Shown: positions 5,884 to 15,117 of the stretch, piece after piece
How positions within the stretch are numbered: the stretch's first letter is position 1
Layout of the letters: every line of letters begins with the position of its first letter
Origin: Candidatus Pelagibacter sp.
Lineage (GTDB): Bacteria; Pseudomonadota; Alphaproteobacteria; Pelagibacterales; Pelagibacteraceae
NCBI GenBank assembly: GCA_017880265.1
Contig: JAFJTK010000115.1
Coordinates: forward strand, 1-23,131
Direction: 5' to 3'
DNA length: 23,131 bases
Notes under the pieces: model-generated
Database searches by the model: none
What the model saw: the letters and a program-made list of their open reading frames with translations, nothing else
What the model was told of the DNA's origin: nothing
Program-made: the position numbers and the translations under genes

Positions 5884-8313
5884 ATGAAAACAAAAACTAA
5901 AGTCGTAGTAGTTGGTGGCGGTGTAGTAGGCGTTAGTGCTCTTTATCATTTAGCAAAAAAAGGTTGGTCAGATGTAGTGCTCGTTGAGCGAAAAGAGTTA
6001 ACCTCAGGATCAACATGGCATGCCGCAGGATTATTACCTTTATTTAATATGAGTTATTCAGTTGGACAACTTCATAAATATGCAGTGGACTTGTATAAAA
6101 AATTAGAAGAGGAAACTGGAAAAAATGTTGGCTTTAGTGTTGTATCAAATATTCGTTTAGCAAGCACCAAAGATAGAATGGATGAGTACCATCAATACGC
6201 TGGTGTTGCTCAAACTATCGGTGTGGATGTAAAATTTTTAACACCTGATCAAGTAAAAGAAATTTGGCCTTTATGTCATACAGATGATTTAGTTGGTGCA
6301 ATCCAACATCCTGAAGATGGTTATATTCAACCAGCTGATTTAACACAAGCAATGGCAACAGGTGCAAGAAATATGGGTGCCGAAATTTATAGAAATACAA
6401 GTGTGCTTTCAATGAAACAAACTAAAGATGGTTGGGTTGTTGAAACTGATAAAGGTTCTATTGAGTGCGAACATGTAATTTCTTGTTCAGGAAATTTTGC
6501 AAGACAAACTGGAAAAATGGTTGGATTAGATATCCCGGTAATTCCTGTTGAACATCAATACATTGTAACTGAACCACATCCTGAAATTCAAAAAAGAAAA
6601 AAAGATGGTTTACCAGAAATGGGAGTTCTAAGAGATAGTGATAGCAGATGGTACATGAGAGAAGAAGCGGGTGGATTAATTTTAGGACCCTATGAAGATG
6701 GTGCACCAGCTTGTTATGTTAATGGACCATCAAAAGATTCAGAGTATGAATTATTTCAAGAAGATTTAGATAGATTAGCACCACACATTGAAGGTGCAAT
6801 ACACCGTGTTCCTGCATTTGGAGAAGTAGGTGTTAAAAAAGTTTATAACGGAGCAATTTGTTATACACCAGATGGTAACCCAATAGTTGGTCCTGCATGG
6901 GGTTTAAAAAACTTTTGGATTAATGAAGGACATAGTTTTGGAATTACTGCAGCCGGGGGAGCAGGTTGGCAATTAGCTGAATGGATTGTTGATGGTGAAC
7001 CAACCATTGATATGCTTGGTGTTGAGCCTAGACGTTACGGTGATTATGCCACAAAATCTTATTTGAAAACTAAAAATGAAGAAGCTTACAGTCATGTATT
7101 TATAACCCATTATCCTGATGAAGAAAGACCAGCTGCAAGACCTTTAAGAACATCTCCTTGCTATGAGAGAATGAAAGATTTAGGAGCAGTTTTTGGTCAA
7201 AAATTTGGATGGGAAAGACCTAATTTCTTTGCAACAGATGGCATGGAGCAAAAAGATGATTGGTCATTTAGACGATCAAAGTGGTTTGAAGCAATTAAAA
7301 AAGAGTGTCAAAACGTAAAAGACAATGTTGGCCTTCTTGATATGACGGCATTTGCAAAATGTAGAATTAAAGGACCAAAAGCAGAGGAATTTTTAGATCA
7401 TTTGGTTGCAAACAAACTTCCTAAAAAAATCGGAAGAATTGGATTATGTCATGCACTAAATACTAAAGGTGGAGTTCACTCAGAATTTACAATTATGAGA
7501 GAAGCTGAAGATAGTTTTTATTTAGTATCTGCCGGTGCAAATTTAAGATTAGATCATGACTGGATTAAAAAATGGATGCCAGAAGAAGGAGTTATATTTG
7601 AAGATCTAACAAATAGTACAGGTGTATTAGTTGTTGCTGGTCCTAAATCAAGAGAGTTACTACAAAAAGTATCTACTGATGATTTTTCTAATGAGAATTT
7701 TAAATGGTTAACTGCACAAAATGTTGAAGTTGGATATGCTCCAGTAAATGCTATGAGAGTAAACTTTGTTGGAGAATTAGGTTGGGAACTCCATCATCCG
7801 ATTGAATATCAAAATCATATTTTTGATAAATTGATGGAAGCTGGAAAAGACTTAGGTCTTAAACCTTTTGGTATCAGAGCAATGAATAGTTTAAGATTAG
7901 AAAAATCATATAAATTAGTTGGAACAGAACTTTCAATTGAATATTCACCTTATGAGTCTGGTTTAGATAGATTTGTTCATCCAAACAAAGGAAACTTTAT
8001 TGGATTAGAAGCTTTGAATAAATGGAGAGAAAAAGGTTTTGACAATAAGCTTATTACTCTTGAAGTTCATAATACTAAAGATGCTGATGTTTTAGGAAAT
8101 AACCCAATTTACAAAGATAATAAAGTTGTTGGCAGAGCAACAGGAGGTGAATTTGGTTTTAGATTGGATAAATCAATTGCTCTTGCAATGGTTAAACCAG
8201 AGCACGCAAATGTGGGCGACAAATTACAAGTTGATATTTTAGGCGAAATGTACGACGCTACAGTAATTGAGGAGAGTCCATACGACTCTGAAAACAATTT
8301 ATTAAGAGCTTAA
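5884..8313 (+). CDS. Dimethylglycine/sarcosine dehydrogenase (FAD-dependent, GcvT-fused)
   Basis: An 809-residue two-part enzyme. The N-terminal half is a DAO-type FAD domain: dinucleotide motif VVGGGVVG (9-16) and [10 protein letters not shown] (41-50), whose His46 matches the histidine covalently bound to FAD in mammalian dimethylglycine and sarcosine dehydrogenases. The second half, from about residue 430, is a tetrahydrofolate-binding aminomethyltransferase (GcvT) domain with the [10 protein letters not shown] motif, ending in a GcvT C-terminal barrel (about 720-805). Such enzymes oxidise dimethylglycine or sarcosine, pass the released one-carbon unit to tetrahydrofolate and donate electrons to electron-transfer flavoprotein. 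That fits the three genes directly downstream: etfB starts within this stop (TAATG). Length matches mature mammalian DMGDH. Sequence alone does not decide between dimethylglycine and sarcosine. AGGA at 5873-5876 supports the start. Confidence 0.9.
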   Translation: MKTKTKVVVVGGGVVGVSALYHLAKKGWSDVVLVERKELTSGSTWHAAGLLPLFNMSYSVGQLHKYAVDLYKKLEEETGKNVGFSVVSNIRLASTKDRMDEYHQYAGVAQTIGVDVKFLTPDQVKEIWPLCHTDDLVGAIQHPEDGYIQPADLTQAMATGARNMGAEIYRNTSVLSMKQTKDGWVVETDKGSIECEHVISCSGNFARQTGKMVGLDIPVIPVEHQYIVTEPHPEIQKRKKDGLPEMGVLRDSDSRWYMREEAGGLILGPYEDGAPACYVNGPSKDSEYELFQEDLDRLAPHIEGAIHRVPAFGEVGVKKVYNGAICYTPDGNPIVGPAWGLKNFWINEGHSFGITAAGGAGWQLAEWIVDGEPTIDMLGVEPRRYGDYATKSYLKTKNEEAYSHVFITHYPDEERPAARPLRTSPCYERMKDLGAVFGQKFGWERPNFFATDGMEQKDDWSFRRSKWFEAIKKECQNVKDNVGLLDMTAFAKCRIKGPKAEEFLDHLVANKLPKKIGRIGLCHALNTKGGVHSEFTIMREAEDSFYLVSAGANLRLDHDWIKKWMPEEGVIFEDLTNSTGVLVVAGPKSRELLQKVSTDDFSNENFKWLTAQNVEVGYAPVNAMRVNFVGELGWELHHPIEYQNHIFDKLMEAGKDLGLKPFGIRAMNSLRLEKSYKLVGTELSIEYSPYESGLDRFVHPNKGNFIGLEALNKWREKGFDNKLITLEVHNTKDADVLGNNPIYKDNKVVGRATGGEFGFRLDKSIALAMVKPEHANVGDKLQVDILGEMYDATVIEESPYDSENNLLRA

Positions 8314-9062
8314 TGAAAATTTTAGTCGCTGTTAAAAGAGTTATTGATTACAACGTTCAAATAAGAGTTAAAGAGGACGGCACTGGTGTTGTCACTGACA
8401 ATGTTAAGATGTCAACTAATCCACCAGATGATAATGCAATCGAAGAAGCAGTTAAGATTAAAGAAAGTGGAAAAGCTACAGAAGTAATTGCTGTTACAGT
8501 GGGTGAAGAAAAGGCTCAAGAGACTGTAAGAAAAGCATTGGCGGTTGGAGCGGATAGAGGAATTCATGTTAAAGCAGAGGGTGTAATTGAACCCATCGCT
8601 GTTTCGAAAATTTTACAAAAAATTGTTGATAAAGAAAAACCAGATTTAGTATTTATGGGTAAACAAGCAATTGATGATGACTGCAACCAAACAGGACAAA
8701 TGTTGAGTGCTTTATTAGATTGGCCACAAGCAACTTTCGCCTCAAAAATTGATGTGAAAGATGGAAAATTAGAAGTGGTTAGAGAGATTGACGAAGGTTT
8801 AGAGACTATCGAAATAAATACTCCAGCAATTGTAACCTGTGATTTAAGATTAAATGAACCAAGATATGCTTCTTTACCAAATATAATGAAGGCGAAGAAA
8901 AAACCAATTGAACAAATAAATGCATCAGACCTTGGTGTTGATGTTGCTCCTAAAATACAACAAATTAAAGTTGAAGAGCCACCAAAACGAAAAGCAGGAA
9001 TTAAAGTTTCAAGTGTTGCTGAATTAGTTCAAAAATTAAAAAATGAGGCAAAAGTTATATAA
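8313..9062 (+). CDS. etfB: Electron transfer flavoprotein subunit beta
   Basis: A 249-residue cytosolic protein with the ETF-beta layout: [19 protein letters not shown] at the N-terminus, the [14 protein letters not shown] segment of the adenine-nucleotide-binding domain (about 116-129), and the conserved [18 protein letters not shown] loop (about 180-197), which corresponds to the recognition loop that docks on partner dehydrogenases. With EtfA it forms the soluble heterodimer that carries electrons from flavin dehydrogenases to ETF-QO. Overlap with the upstream dehydrogenase stop (TAATG at 8311-8315) and with etfA at the other end indicates an operon. This makes the dehydrogenase the natural donor, although other acyl-CoA or amine dehydrogenases may share the ETF. 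Confidence 0.96.
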   Translation: MKILVAVKRVIDYNVQIRVKEDGTGVVTDNVKMSTNPPDDNAIEEAVKIKESGKATEVIAVTVGEEKAQETVRKALAVGADRGIHVKAEGVIEPIAVSKILQKIVDKEKPDLVFMGKQAIDDDCNQTGQMLSALLDWPQATFASKIDVKDGKLEVVREIDEGLETIEINTPAIVTCDLRLNEPRYASLPNIMKAKKKPIEQINASDLGVDVAPKIQQIKVEEPPKRKAGIKVSSVAELVQKLKNEAKVI

Positions 9063-10015
9063 TGTCAGTATTATTAATCGTAGAGCATAACAATAAAGAA
9101 CTTAAATCATTTACTTTAAATGCTGTAACAGCAGCATCTCAAATTGATAGTGATGTTCATGCATTAGTGATCGGAAATAATTGTGGGGATGTTGCAAAAG
9201 CTGCATCAGAATTACCTTTGGTTAAAAAAGTAATCTCAGTTGAAGCTGCTTATTATGAAAATTTTTTAGCAGAAAATTTTGCTCCAGTGGTGACAAAACT
9301 TGCAGATAATTATTCACACATAGTTTGTTCAGCAAATACCTTTGGTAAAAATTTAATGCCGAGAATAGCTGCTAAATTAGATACTTCACAGGTTAGTGAT
9401 ATTATTAAAGTAGAGTCAGCGGATACTTTTGTAAGACCTATTTATGCAGGAAATGCATTTGCAACGGTTAAAAGTACTGATGCTAAAAAATGTGTTACAA
9501 TTAGACCTACTTCTTTTGATCCATGCGAAAGCTCTGGGGGTTCAGCACCAATTGAAACGGCTGAAGCAGCAGATGAATTTTCATTAACTAAATTTGTTAA
9601 AAGAGAAGAAATAAAATCAGATAGACCAGAACTTGGTACAGCAAGAATAGTTGTCTCTGGTGGAAGAGGGATGCAAAGTGGAGATAATTTTAAATTAATT
9701 ACTTCTATTGCTGATAAATTAAATGCAGCAATAGGTGCTTCAAGAGCTGCAGTTGATGCAGGATATATTAGTAACGATCATCAAGTTGGACAAACAGGTA
9801 AAGTAGTTGTCCCAGATTTATATATTGCAGTTGGAATATCAGGAGCTATTCAACATCTAGCAGGTATGAAAGAGAGTAAAGTAATTGTTGCAATTAATAA
9901 AGATGGAGAAGCTCCAATTTTTAGTGTTGCAGATTATGGTTTAGAAGCAGATCTATTTGAAGCCTTGCCGCAGTTCTTAGAAGAGCTGAACAAATTAAAC
10001 ACTATACAAAAATAA
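9062..10015 (+). CDS. etfA: Electron transfer flavoprotein subunit alpha
   Basis: A 317-residue protein. The N-terminal domain (1-190) resembles ETF-beta, and the C-terminal FAD domain shows RIVVSGGRGMQSGDNF, the SRAAVDAGYI block, the HQVGQTGKVVVPDLYIAVGISGAIQH stretch (read as overlapping segments) and the final GLEADLFEALP helix. These are the FAD-binding motifs of group I ETFs with a single redox FAD; I see no sign of the bifurcating type, and there is no added ferredoxin domain. The start codon overlaps the etfB stop by one base, and 22 bases separate its stop from the ETF-QO gene. Confidence 0.96.
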   Translation: MSVLLIVEHNNKELKSFTLNAVTAASQIDSDVHALVIGNNCGDVAKAASELPLVKKVISVEAAYYENFLAENFAPVVTKLADNYSHIVCSANTFGKNLMPRIAAKLDTSQVSDIIKVESADTFVRPIYAGNAFATVKSTDAKKCVTIRPTSFDPCESSGGSAPIETAEAADEFSLTKFVKREEIKSDRPELGTARIVVSGGRGMQSGDNFKLITSIADKLNAAIGASRAAVDAGYISNDHQVGQTGKVVVPDLYIAVGISGAIQHLAGMKESKVIVAINKDGEAPIFSVADYGLEADLFEALPQFLEELNKLNTIQK

Positions 10016-10037
10016 TTCTTAAAGATAAAAATATCAT

Positions 10038-11657
10038 ATGACTAGAGAGTCGATGGAATATGATGTTGTTATAGTTGGAGGAGGTCCTTCTGGATTATCT
10101 ACAGCTATTAAACTTAAGCAGCTTGATCCTAATTTAAATGTTTGTCTATTAGAAAAAGCCTCCGAAATTGGTGCTCATATTTTAAGTGGTAATGTTTTTG
10201 AAACAAGAGCATTAGACGAACTTTTACCTAATTGGAAAGAACTTAATTCACCAATCAAAACAAAAGTATCTAAAGAAAAGTTTTTATTTTTGGGAAAAAC
10301 TAAATCATTAAGCTGGCCAACATGGTTACTTCCTAAGGTTCAGCAAAATCACAATAATTATATAATTAGTTTAGCTAATTTATGTAGATGGTTAGCAGAA
10401 CAAGCAGAAGCGTTAGGAGTTGAAATATTTCCAGGATTTCCAGCAAGTGAAATTTTATACAATGAAGATGGATCTGTTAAAGGTGTCGCTACCCAAGATA
10501 TGGGTATTGATAAAGAGGGTAATAAAAAAGATAGTTTTGAGCCTGGAATAGAATTACTAGGCAAGGTAACTGTCTTTGCAGAAGGCTGCAGAGGTCATTT
10601 AGGAAAACAACTGATTGAAAAATTTAATCTTTCAAAAGATAAAGACCCTCAACAATATGGAATTGGTTTTAAAGAAATTTGGGAAATCGAAGATAAAAAT
10701 CACGAAGAAGGAATGGTGATGCATACAGCGGGATGGCCATTAGATAACAATACTTATGGAGGAAGCTTCATGTATCACGCAGAAAATAAACAAGTATTTT
10801 TAGGGTATGTTATAGGCTTAGATTATAAAAACCCACATCTTTCACCTTATGATGAGTTTCAAAGATTTAAAACTCATCCATCAATTAAAAAGATTATTGA
10901 AGGAGGAAAAAGGATTACTTATGGAGCTCGAGCATTAATTGAAGGTGGGCTTCAAAGTTTACCTCAAATGTTTATGCCGGGAGCACTACTAGTTGGTTGT
11001 GATGCAGGAACATTGAATATGCCTAAAATTAAAGGCTCACATACTGCAATGAAAAGTGGAATGATTGCAGCAGAGACAATCGTTGATAAAATTAAACAAA
11101 ATAAAGATTTATCTAATTATGAGGAAAAATTCAAAAAAAGCTGGGTCCATGAAGAACTTCATGCAGCTCGTAATGTAAAGCCTAGCTTTAGTTGGGGTTT
11201 AATTCTTGGAATAATATTTACTGGTATTGATCAAATTTTATTTAAAGGGAAATTACCTTTTACTTTAAAACACAAACATGCTGATCATGAAACTTTAAAA
11301 CCAGCCAATGAAATGCCAAAAATAGAATATCCAAAATATGATAATGTTATTACTTTTGATAAAACAAGTTCAGTTTATCTAACAGGCACAAATCACGCAG
11401 ACAATCAACCAGTTCACTTAAAACTTAAAGATCCTAACTTACCAATCAATTATACTTTAGAAAAATTTGATGAACCTGCACAAAGATATTGCCCAGCTGG
11501 AGTTTATGAGGTTCAAAGAGAAAACGATCAAAATAAATTTGTAATTAATTCTCAAAATTGTATTCATTGTAAAACTTGCGATATTAAAGAGCCTTCCCAA
11601 AATATTACTTGGGTTACACCAGAGGGTAGTGGTGGACCTAAATATGGAAATATGTAA
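10038..11657 (+). CDS. Electron transfer flavoprotein-ubiquinone oxidoreductase
   Basis: A 539-residue membrane-associated flavo-iron-sulfur enzyme that takes electrons from reduced ETF and reduces ubiquinone. It opens with the FAD motif VVIVGGGPSGLSTAIKLKQ (about 11-29), followed by EKASEIGAHILSGNV. The C-terminal ferredoxin-like domain holds the four cluster cysteines, Cys485 (in YCPAGVYE) and Cys508, Cys511, Cys514 (CIHCKTC), and the family ending TPEGSGGPKY. I keep the ATG at 10038 because RESMEYDVVIVGGG is conserved before the FAD strand in homologues, although an ATG at 10053 has an AGAGAG before it. Gene order dehydrogenase-etfB-etfA-ETF-QO gives a complete path to the quinone pool. 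Its stop faces the DUF2237 stop with one base between. Confidence 0.95.
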   Translation: MTRESMEYDVVIVGGGPSGLSTAIKLKQLDPNLNVCLLEKASEIGAHILSGNVFETRALDELLPNWKELNSPIKTKVSKEKFLFLGKTKSLSWPTWLLPKVQQNHNNYIISLANLCRWLAEQAEALGVEIFPGFPASEILYNEDGSVKGVATQDMGIDKEGNKKDSFEPGIELLGKVTVFAEGCRGHLGKQLIEKFNLSKDKDPQQYGIGFKEIWEIEDKNHEEGMVMHTAGWPLDNNTYGGSFMYHAENKQVFLGYVIGLDYKNPHLSPYDEFQRFKTHPSIKKIIEGGKRITYGARALIEGGLQSLPQMFMPGALLVGCDAGTLNMPKIKGSHTAMKSGMIAAETIVDKIKQNKDLSNYEEKFKKSWVHEELHAARNVKPSFSWGLILGIIFTGIDQILFKGKLPFTLKHKHADHETLKPANEMPKIEYPKYDNVITFDKTSSVYLTGTNHADNQPVHLKLKDPNLPINYTLEKFDEPAQRYCPAGVYEVQRENDQNKFVINSQNCIHCKTCDIKEPSQNITWVTPEGSGGPKYGNM

Positions 11658-11658
11658 T

Positions 11659-12033
11659 TTAAGATAAATCTATTGCAAACTTTTTTAAAGTTTCAATAGG
11701 CACATGTTTAAGAGTATTTTTATGAGTTCTTTTTAAAAATACAGGACATCCTTTGCCAGCTTCAACTGCTTTTGCATACCAGCTTGCACAAACACACCAT
11801 CCATCGCCATCTTTTAAACCAGGAAATCCAAATTCTGGATGAGGTGTAATTAAATCATTGCCTGCAACTTTTAACCATTCTAAAAATTCTGTTGTAACTT
11901 TTGCACAAACTGTGTGAACTCCATGATCATTTTCATCAGTGTTGCAACAACCATCACGGTACCATCCTGTTAAGGGATTGTTCGAACACTCTTCTAGATC
12001 TTCACCTAGAACATTTTTTTGTTTATCACTCAT
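11659..12033 (-). CDS. DUF2237 family protein
   Basis: A 124-residue soluble protein of the DUF2237 family, function unknown. Visible hallmarks are NVLGEDLEECSNNPLTGWYRDG near the N-terminus, CCNTDENDHGVHTVCA (about 29-44), TPHPEFGFPGLKDGDGWCVC (63-82) and the basic tail region FLKRTHKNTLKHVP. It has several cysteines (including C29, C30, C43, C80 and C82) that might bind metal. Its ATG directly follows the hisI stop (TAAATG on the minus strand), so the two are almost certainly co-transcribed. The stop codon lies one base from the stop of the convergent ETF-QO gene. Confidence 0.9.
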   Translation of the reverse strand: MSDKQKNVLGEDLEECSNNPLTGWYRDGCCNTDENDHGVHTVCAKVTTEFLEWLKVAGNDLITPHPEFGFPGLKDGDGWCVCASWYAKAVEAGKGCPVFLKRTHKNTLKHVPIETLKKFAIDLS

Positions 12034-12501
12034 TTAGATTTTTGTAGGATTTGGCTGACCTTTGTAAACTTCTTCTGGATCAAATTTTTTTTCTTTTTCT
12101 AAGAATTCCATTTCTATTTTACGACCATTATCAATTGGTCCCATCGGAATGGATCGGTAAAAGCAAGATCTATATCCTACATGACAACTTGCACCATCAC
12201 CTATATCAACAGTCATCCAAACAGAGTCTTGATCATCATCAATTCTTAATTCTGTTACTTTTTGAGTAAATCCACTTGTTTTACCTTTGTGCCAAATAGC
12301 TTTTCTTGACCTGCTAAAGTAATGAGCTTCTTTAGTTTCAATGGTCTTTTTTAATGCTTCAACATTCATATATCCGTGCATCAAAACATCTTTTGTTTTT
12401 GAACACATGGTAATAACAGGTATTAATCCGTCATTATCGAATTTTGGAGATAGTAGATTTCCTTCTTCAATTTCAAGGACATTTTCTCTTTTTTTGAACA
12501 T
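12034..12501 (-). CDS. hisI: Phosphoribosyl-AMP cyclohydrolase
   Basis: A 155-residue cytosolic enzyme that opens the adenine ring of phosphoribosyl-AMP, the third step of histidine synthesis. The core motifs are present: MNVEALKKTIETKEAHYFSRSR (45-66), WHKGKTSGFTQ (70-80), the acidic metal motif DDDQD (88-92) and ASCHVGYRSCFYR (104-116) with Cys106 and Cys113. In many HisI proteins the acidic motif reads DCD-D, and its cysteine is a zinc ligand; here Asp89 replaces it, a variant I associate with alphaproteobacteria. No HisE domain is fused. The gene is divergent from folE across a 76-base spacer and is followed directly by the DUF2237 gene. No other his gene is in the window. Confidence 0.95.
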   Translation of the reverse strand: MFKKRENVLEIEEGNLLSPKFDNDGLIPVITMCSKTKDVLMHGYMNVEALKKTIETKEAHYFSRSRKAIWHKGKTSGFTQKVTELRIDDDQDSVWMTVDIGDGASCHVGYRSCFYRSIPMGPIDNGRKIEMEFLEKEKKFDPEEVYKGQPNPTKI

Positions 12502-12577
12502 ATGTAGTGACTATTTAGCATATATCTCGGTATATTAAATATTTTAAAATTAAGTATTTACTGTATAAAAAGGCGCT
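12502..12577. promoter_or_regulatory. Divergent hisI/folE promoter region
   Basis: This 76-base, very AT-rich spacer must hold start signals for both directions. On the plus strand TATAAA at 12564-12569 is a possible -10 for folE, which would place the transcript start only a few bases before the ATG at 12578. A perfect ten-base palindrome (ATTTTAAAAT, 12541-12550) lies in the middle and could be an operator or chance in AT-rich DNA. No convincing -35 was found for either direction. Confidence 0.4.
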
Positions 12578-13186
12578 ATGAAATTAGTTAAAGATACTGA
12601 TAACAAAAATTTAGAAACTAATAAGATTTCAGATAAAGAAGCTGAGGATGCTTTTAAAACTATATTAGCTTGGATGGGTGAAGACCCAAATCGTGAAGGT
12701 TTATTAGAAACTCCAAAAAGAGTTGTTAAAGCATTCAAAGAATATTTTGGAGGCTATACAGAAAATGCGGAAAAAATATTAGATAAAACATTTGGTGATG
12801 TAGAAGGCTACGACGATATGGTAGTTGAGAAAAATATTTCAGTTACAAGTCACTGTGAGCATCATATGGCACCAATAGTTGGTACAGCTCATGTTGCTTA
12901 CATTCCCAAAGATAGAGTTGTTGGATTAAGTAAGCTTGCAAGAGTTGTTGAAGTGTTTTCAAAAAGATTACAAACCCAAGAAAGACTTACAATGCAAGTT
13001 GCTCAAGCTTTAATGAAATCTTTAGATGCAAAAGGAGTTGCGGTTACAATTGATGCTGCCCACCAGTGTATGACAATGAGAGGTATCAAAAAAGAAAATG
13101 CAACAACAGTTACAAATTATTTCTTAGGTCAATTTAAAGAAGATTTAAGTATTCAAAATAGGTATCTTAGATTTATAAGCAAATAA
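12578..13186 (+). CDS. folE: GTP cyclohydrolase I (FolE1)
   Basis: A 202-residue cytosolic enzyme converting GTP to dihydroneopterin triphosphate, the entry to folate and, in many bacteria, queuosine synthesis. The zinc and active-site residues are present: Cys93, His95 and His96 in SHCEHHMAP, and Cys164 in AHQCMTMRG. Other family motifs are RVVKAFKEYFGGY (48-60), VAYIPKDRVVGLSKLARVVE (106-125) and the RLQTQERLT stretch (130-138). Length is typical for the zinc-dependent type I enzyme. The first gene of a plus-strand run, it is followed four bases later by the AcuI-type gene and may be co-transcribed with it. The folate-dependent dehydrogenase upstream is a plausible user of the cofactor. Confidence 0.96.
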   Translation: MKLVKDTDNKNLETNKISDKEAEDAFKTILAWMGEDPNREGLLETPKRVVKAFKEYFGGYTENAEKILDKTFGDVEGYDDMVVEKNISVTSHCEHHMAPIVGTAHVAYIPKDRVVGLSKLARVVEVFSKRLQTQERLTMQVAQALMKSLDAKGVAVTIDAAHQCMTMRGIKKENATTVTNYFLGQFKEDLSIQNRYLRFISK

Positions 13187-13190
13187 TATT

Positions 13191-14192
13191 GTGTCGGATC
13201 AATTTAAAGCATTAATCATCAACCAAGAAGGTGAGAGCTTTACAAGAGAAATCAAATCAATTGATAAAAGTTTTTTAAAACATGGTGACGTAACTATTAA
13301 AGTGGATTATTCAGATCTTAATTTTAAAGATGGAATGATTCTAGAAAATGGAGGAAGACTAGTTAAAGAATTTCCGCACATTCCAGGTATAGATTTTTCA
13401 GGTACAGTTTTAGAGAGTGAAAACTCAAAATTTAAAGAAGGTGACGAAGTTATTCTGACTGGCTTTAGAGTAGGAGAAGTTTTTTTTGGTGGTTACTCTC
13501 AAATCGCAAAAGTCAATGCAGATTTCTTAGTTAAAAAACCTAAAGATCTTACGAGTAGACAAGCAATGATTTTAGGAACGGCAGGTTTTACATCATTGAT
13601 GAGTGCTTTTGCAATTCAAGCAAGAGAAAGTATTTTGTTAGGTGAAAAAGTTAATGATGTATTAGTAACCGGTGCTACAGGTGGAGTTGGTAGTGTTGCA
13701 GTTATGGCTTTAACTAAATTAGGTTACAATGTTACTGCTGTTACTGGAAAAGACTCTAAAGCAGATTATCTAAAATCATTAGGGGCTAAAACTGTTGTAA
13801 ATAGAGCTGAATTTGACAAAGACCCAAGGTTAATTGATAAAGGTTTATGGGACGGTGTTGTTGATACTGTCGGTGGAAAAATTTTAGCTAACACAATTGT
13901 TCAAACAAAACCAAATGGTATTATTGCAGTATGTGGAAATGCAAATAATAATGAACTTAACACAAGTGTTATACCTTTTATGTTAAGAGGAATTAAACTT
14001 TGGGGAATGGACTCTGCTAATTGTAGTATTAAAAGAAGAGAGTTTATTTGGGCTGAAGCTTCAAAATTAATTGATTTTGATTTACTAGAAAAATCAATTG
14101 TAACTGTTAGCTTAGAGGAATTAATTGAAACTTATCCAAAAATTTTAAAAGGGGAAATTTCTGGAAGAGTAATAGTTGATTTAAATAAATAA
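13191..14192 (+). CDS. acuI: Acryloyl-CoA reductase (AcuI/YhdH family), NADPH-dependent
   Basis: A 333-residue zinc-free MDR-superfamily reductase starting at GTG. N-terminal signature FKALIINQEGESF, the DYSDLNFKDGMIL block (39-51), HIPGIDFSGTV (63-73), the LGTAGFTSLMSA segment (128-139) and the NADPH motif VLVTGATGGVGSVAV (157-171) followed by GYNVTAVTGK match the AcuI/YhdH/YhfP group. AcuI reduces toxic acryloyl-CoA to propionyl-CoA, a step in DMSP-derived acrylate breakdown in marine bacteria; related members are general enone reductases. No DMSP demethylase or lyase gene is in the window, so the context does not confirm the substrate. The stop overlaps the start of the LysR regulator gene by one base (TAATG), so enzyme and regulator share a transcript. 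Confidence 0.85.
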   Translation: MSDQFKALIINQEGESFTREIKSIDKSFLKHGDVTIKVDYSDLNFKDGMILENGGRLVKEFPHIPGIDFSGTVLESENSKFKEGDEVILTGFRVGEVFFGGYSQIAKVNADFLVKKPKDLTSRQAMILGTAGFTSLMSAFAIQARESILLGEKVNDVLVTGATGGVGSVAVMALTKLGYNVTAVTGKDSKADYLKSLGAKTVVNRAEFDKDPRLIDKGLWDGVVDTVGGKILANTIVQTKPNGIIAVCGNANNNELNTSVIPFMLRGIKLWGMDSANCSIKRREFIWAEASKLIDFDLLEKSIVTVSLEELIETYPKILKGEISGRVIVDLNK

Positions 14193-15079
14193 TGGATTGG
14201 GATAAATTAAAAATTTTTCATGCAGTTGCTGAAGCGGGTAGTTTTACTAATGCAACAATTAATTTAAATTTAAGTCAATCTGCTATCAGTCGACAAATTC
14301 AAGCTTTAGAACAAGATTTAAAAGTTCAATTATTTGAAAGACATGCAAGAGGATTAACGCTTACTGAAAATGGTGAGTATGTTTTTAAAACAGCACATGA
14401 AGTAATCAGCAAACTTAAAGAAGTTGAAACATCACTAGGTGATCAAAAAAATAAACCAACTGGAAAATTAACTATTACAACAGTTAGAAGTTTTGGAACT
14501 CACTGGTTAACACCAAGAATTCAAGAATTTATGAGGTTAAATCCAGAAATTGAAATTGAATTAGTTTTTGATGATAAAGAATTGGATTTAAGTACGCGTC
14601 AAGCTGATATTGGTATTTTTATGAGAAGACCAAAACAATTAAATTATATTCAAAAAAAATTAGTAGATATTAAATATTATGTTTATGGCTCTAATAAATA
14701 TCTAGAAAAATTTGGAATGCCAAAAACAATTGCTGATTTAAATAAACATAAATTTATCTCGTTTGGAAAAGGGGCACCGTCACCAGTTTATAATCCTGAT
14801 TGGGCTATAAAACTTGGAATGCATGATGGTAAAAAAAGAAAAACTGTTATGAAAGTAAATAGTGTAATGGGTTTACTTTTAGCTGTAGAGTCTGGAGTAG
14901 GATTAGCAGCATTACCAGAATATTTGGTATCTAATTCAACTAATGTGATTAAAGTTTTACCAAAAACTGAAGGACCAATAACAGAGGCTCACTTTGTTTA
15001 TCCTCAATCCTTAAAAAATACCGCAAGAGTTCAAGCTTTTAGAAACTTTTTGTTCAGTAAAATAGGTGATTGGAAATAA
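14192..15079 (+). CDS. LysR-family transcriptional regulator
   Basis: A 295-residue DNA-binding regulator. The N-terminal winged helix-turn-helix is clear: MDWDKLKIFHAVAEAGSFT, then LSQSAISRQIQALEQDLKVQ and LFERHARGLTLTENGE (about 1-68). A linker helix precedes a two-lobed effector-binding domain (about 90-290) that begins LTITTVRSFGTHWLTPRIQEF. Unlike the classic arrangement, it is not divergent from a target but overlaps the end of the AcuI-type gene by one base, so it may control its own operon or act elsewhere. The next gene, fbpA, is 94 bases away behind a Fur-like operator. The effector is unknown. Confidence 0.93.
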   Translation: MDWDKLKIFHAVAEAGSFTNATINLNLSQSAISRQIQALEQDLKVQLFERHARGLTLTENGEYVFKTAHEVISKLKEVETSLGDQKNKPTGKLTITTVRSFGTHWLTPRIQEFMRLNPEIEIELVFDDKELDLSTRQADIGIFMRRPKQLNYIQKKLVDIKYYVYGSNKYLEKFGMPKTIADLNKHKFISFGKGAPSPVYNPDWAIKLGMHDGKKRKTVMKVNSVMGLLLAVESGVGLAALPEYLVSNSTNVIKVLPKTEGPITEAHFVYPQSLKNTARVQAFRNFLFSKIGDWK

Positions 15080-15117
15080 TATCTATTATTGTTGACAATT
15101 AAGTTTATCTATGCGAT

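Noticed and set aside
6215..6706. Two minus-strand open frames inside the dehydrogenase gene
   Set aside because: Composition rich in His and Leu typical of antisense reads of an AT-rich gene; no motifs and no start signals.
12051..12538. Plus-strand open frames opposite hisI
   Set aside because: hisI on the minus strand has full active-site motifs; the opposite frames have none.
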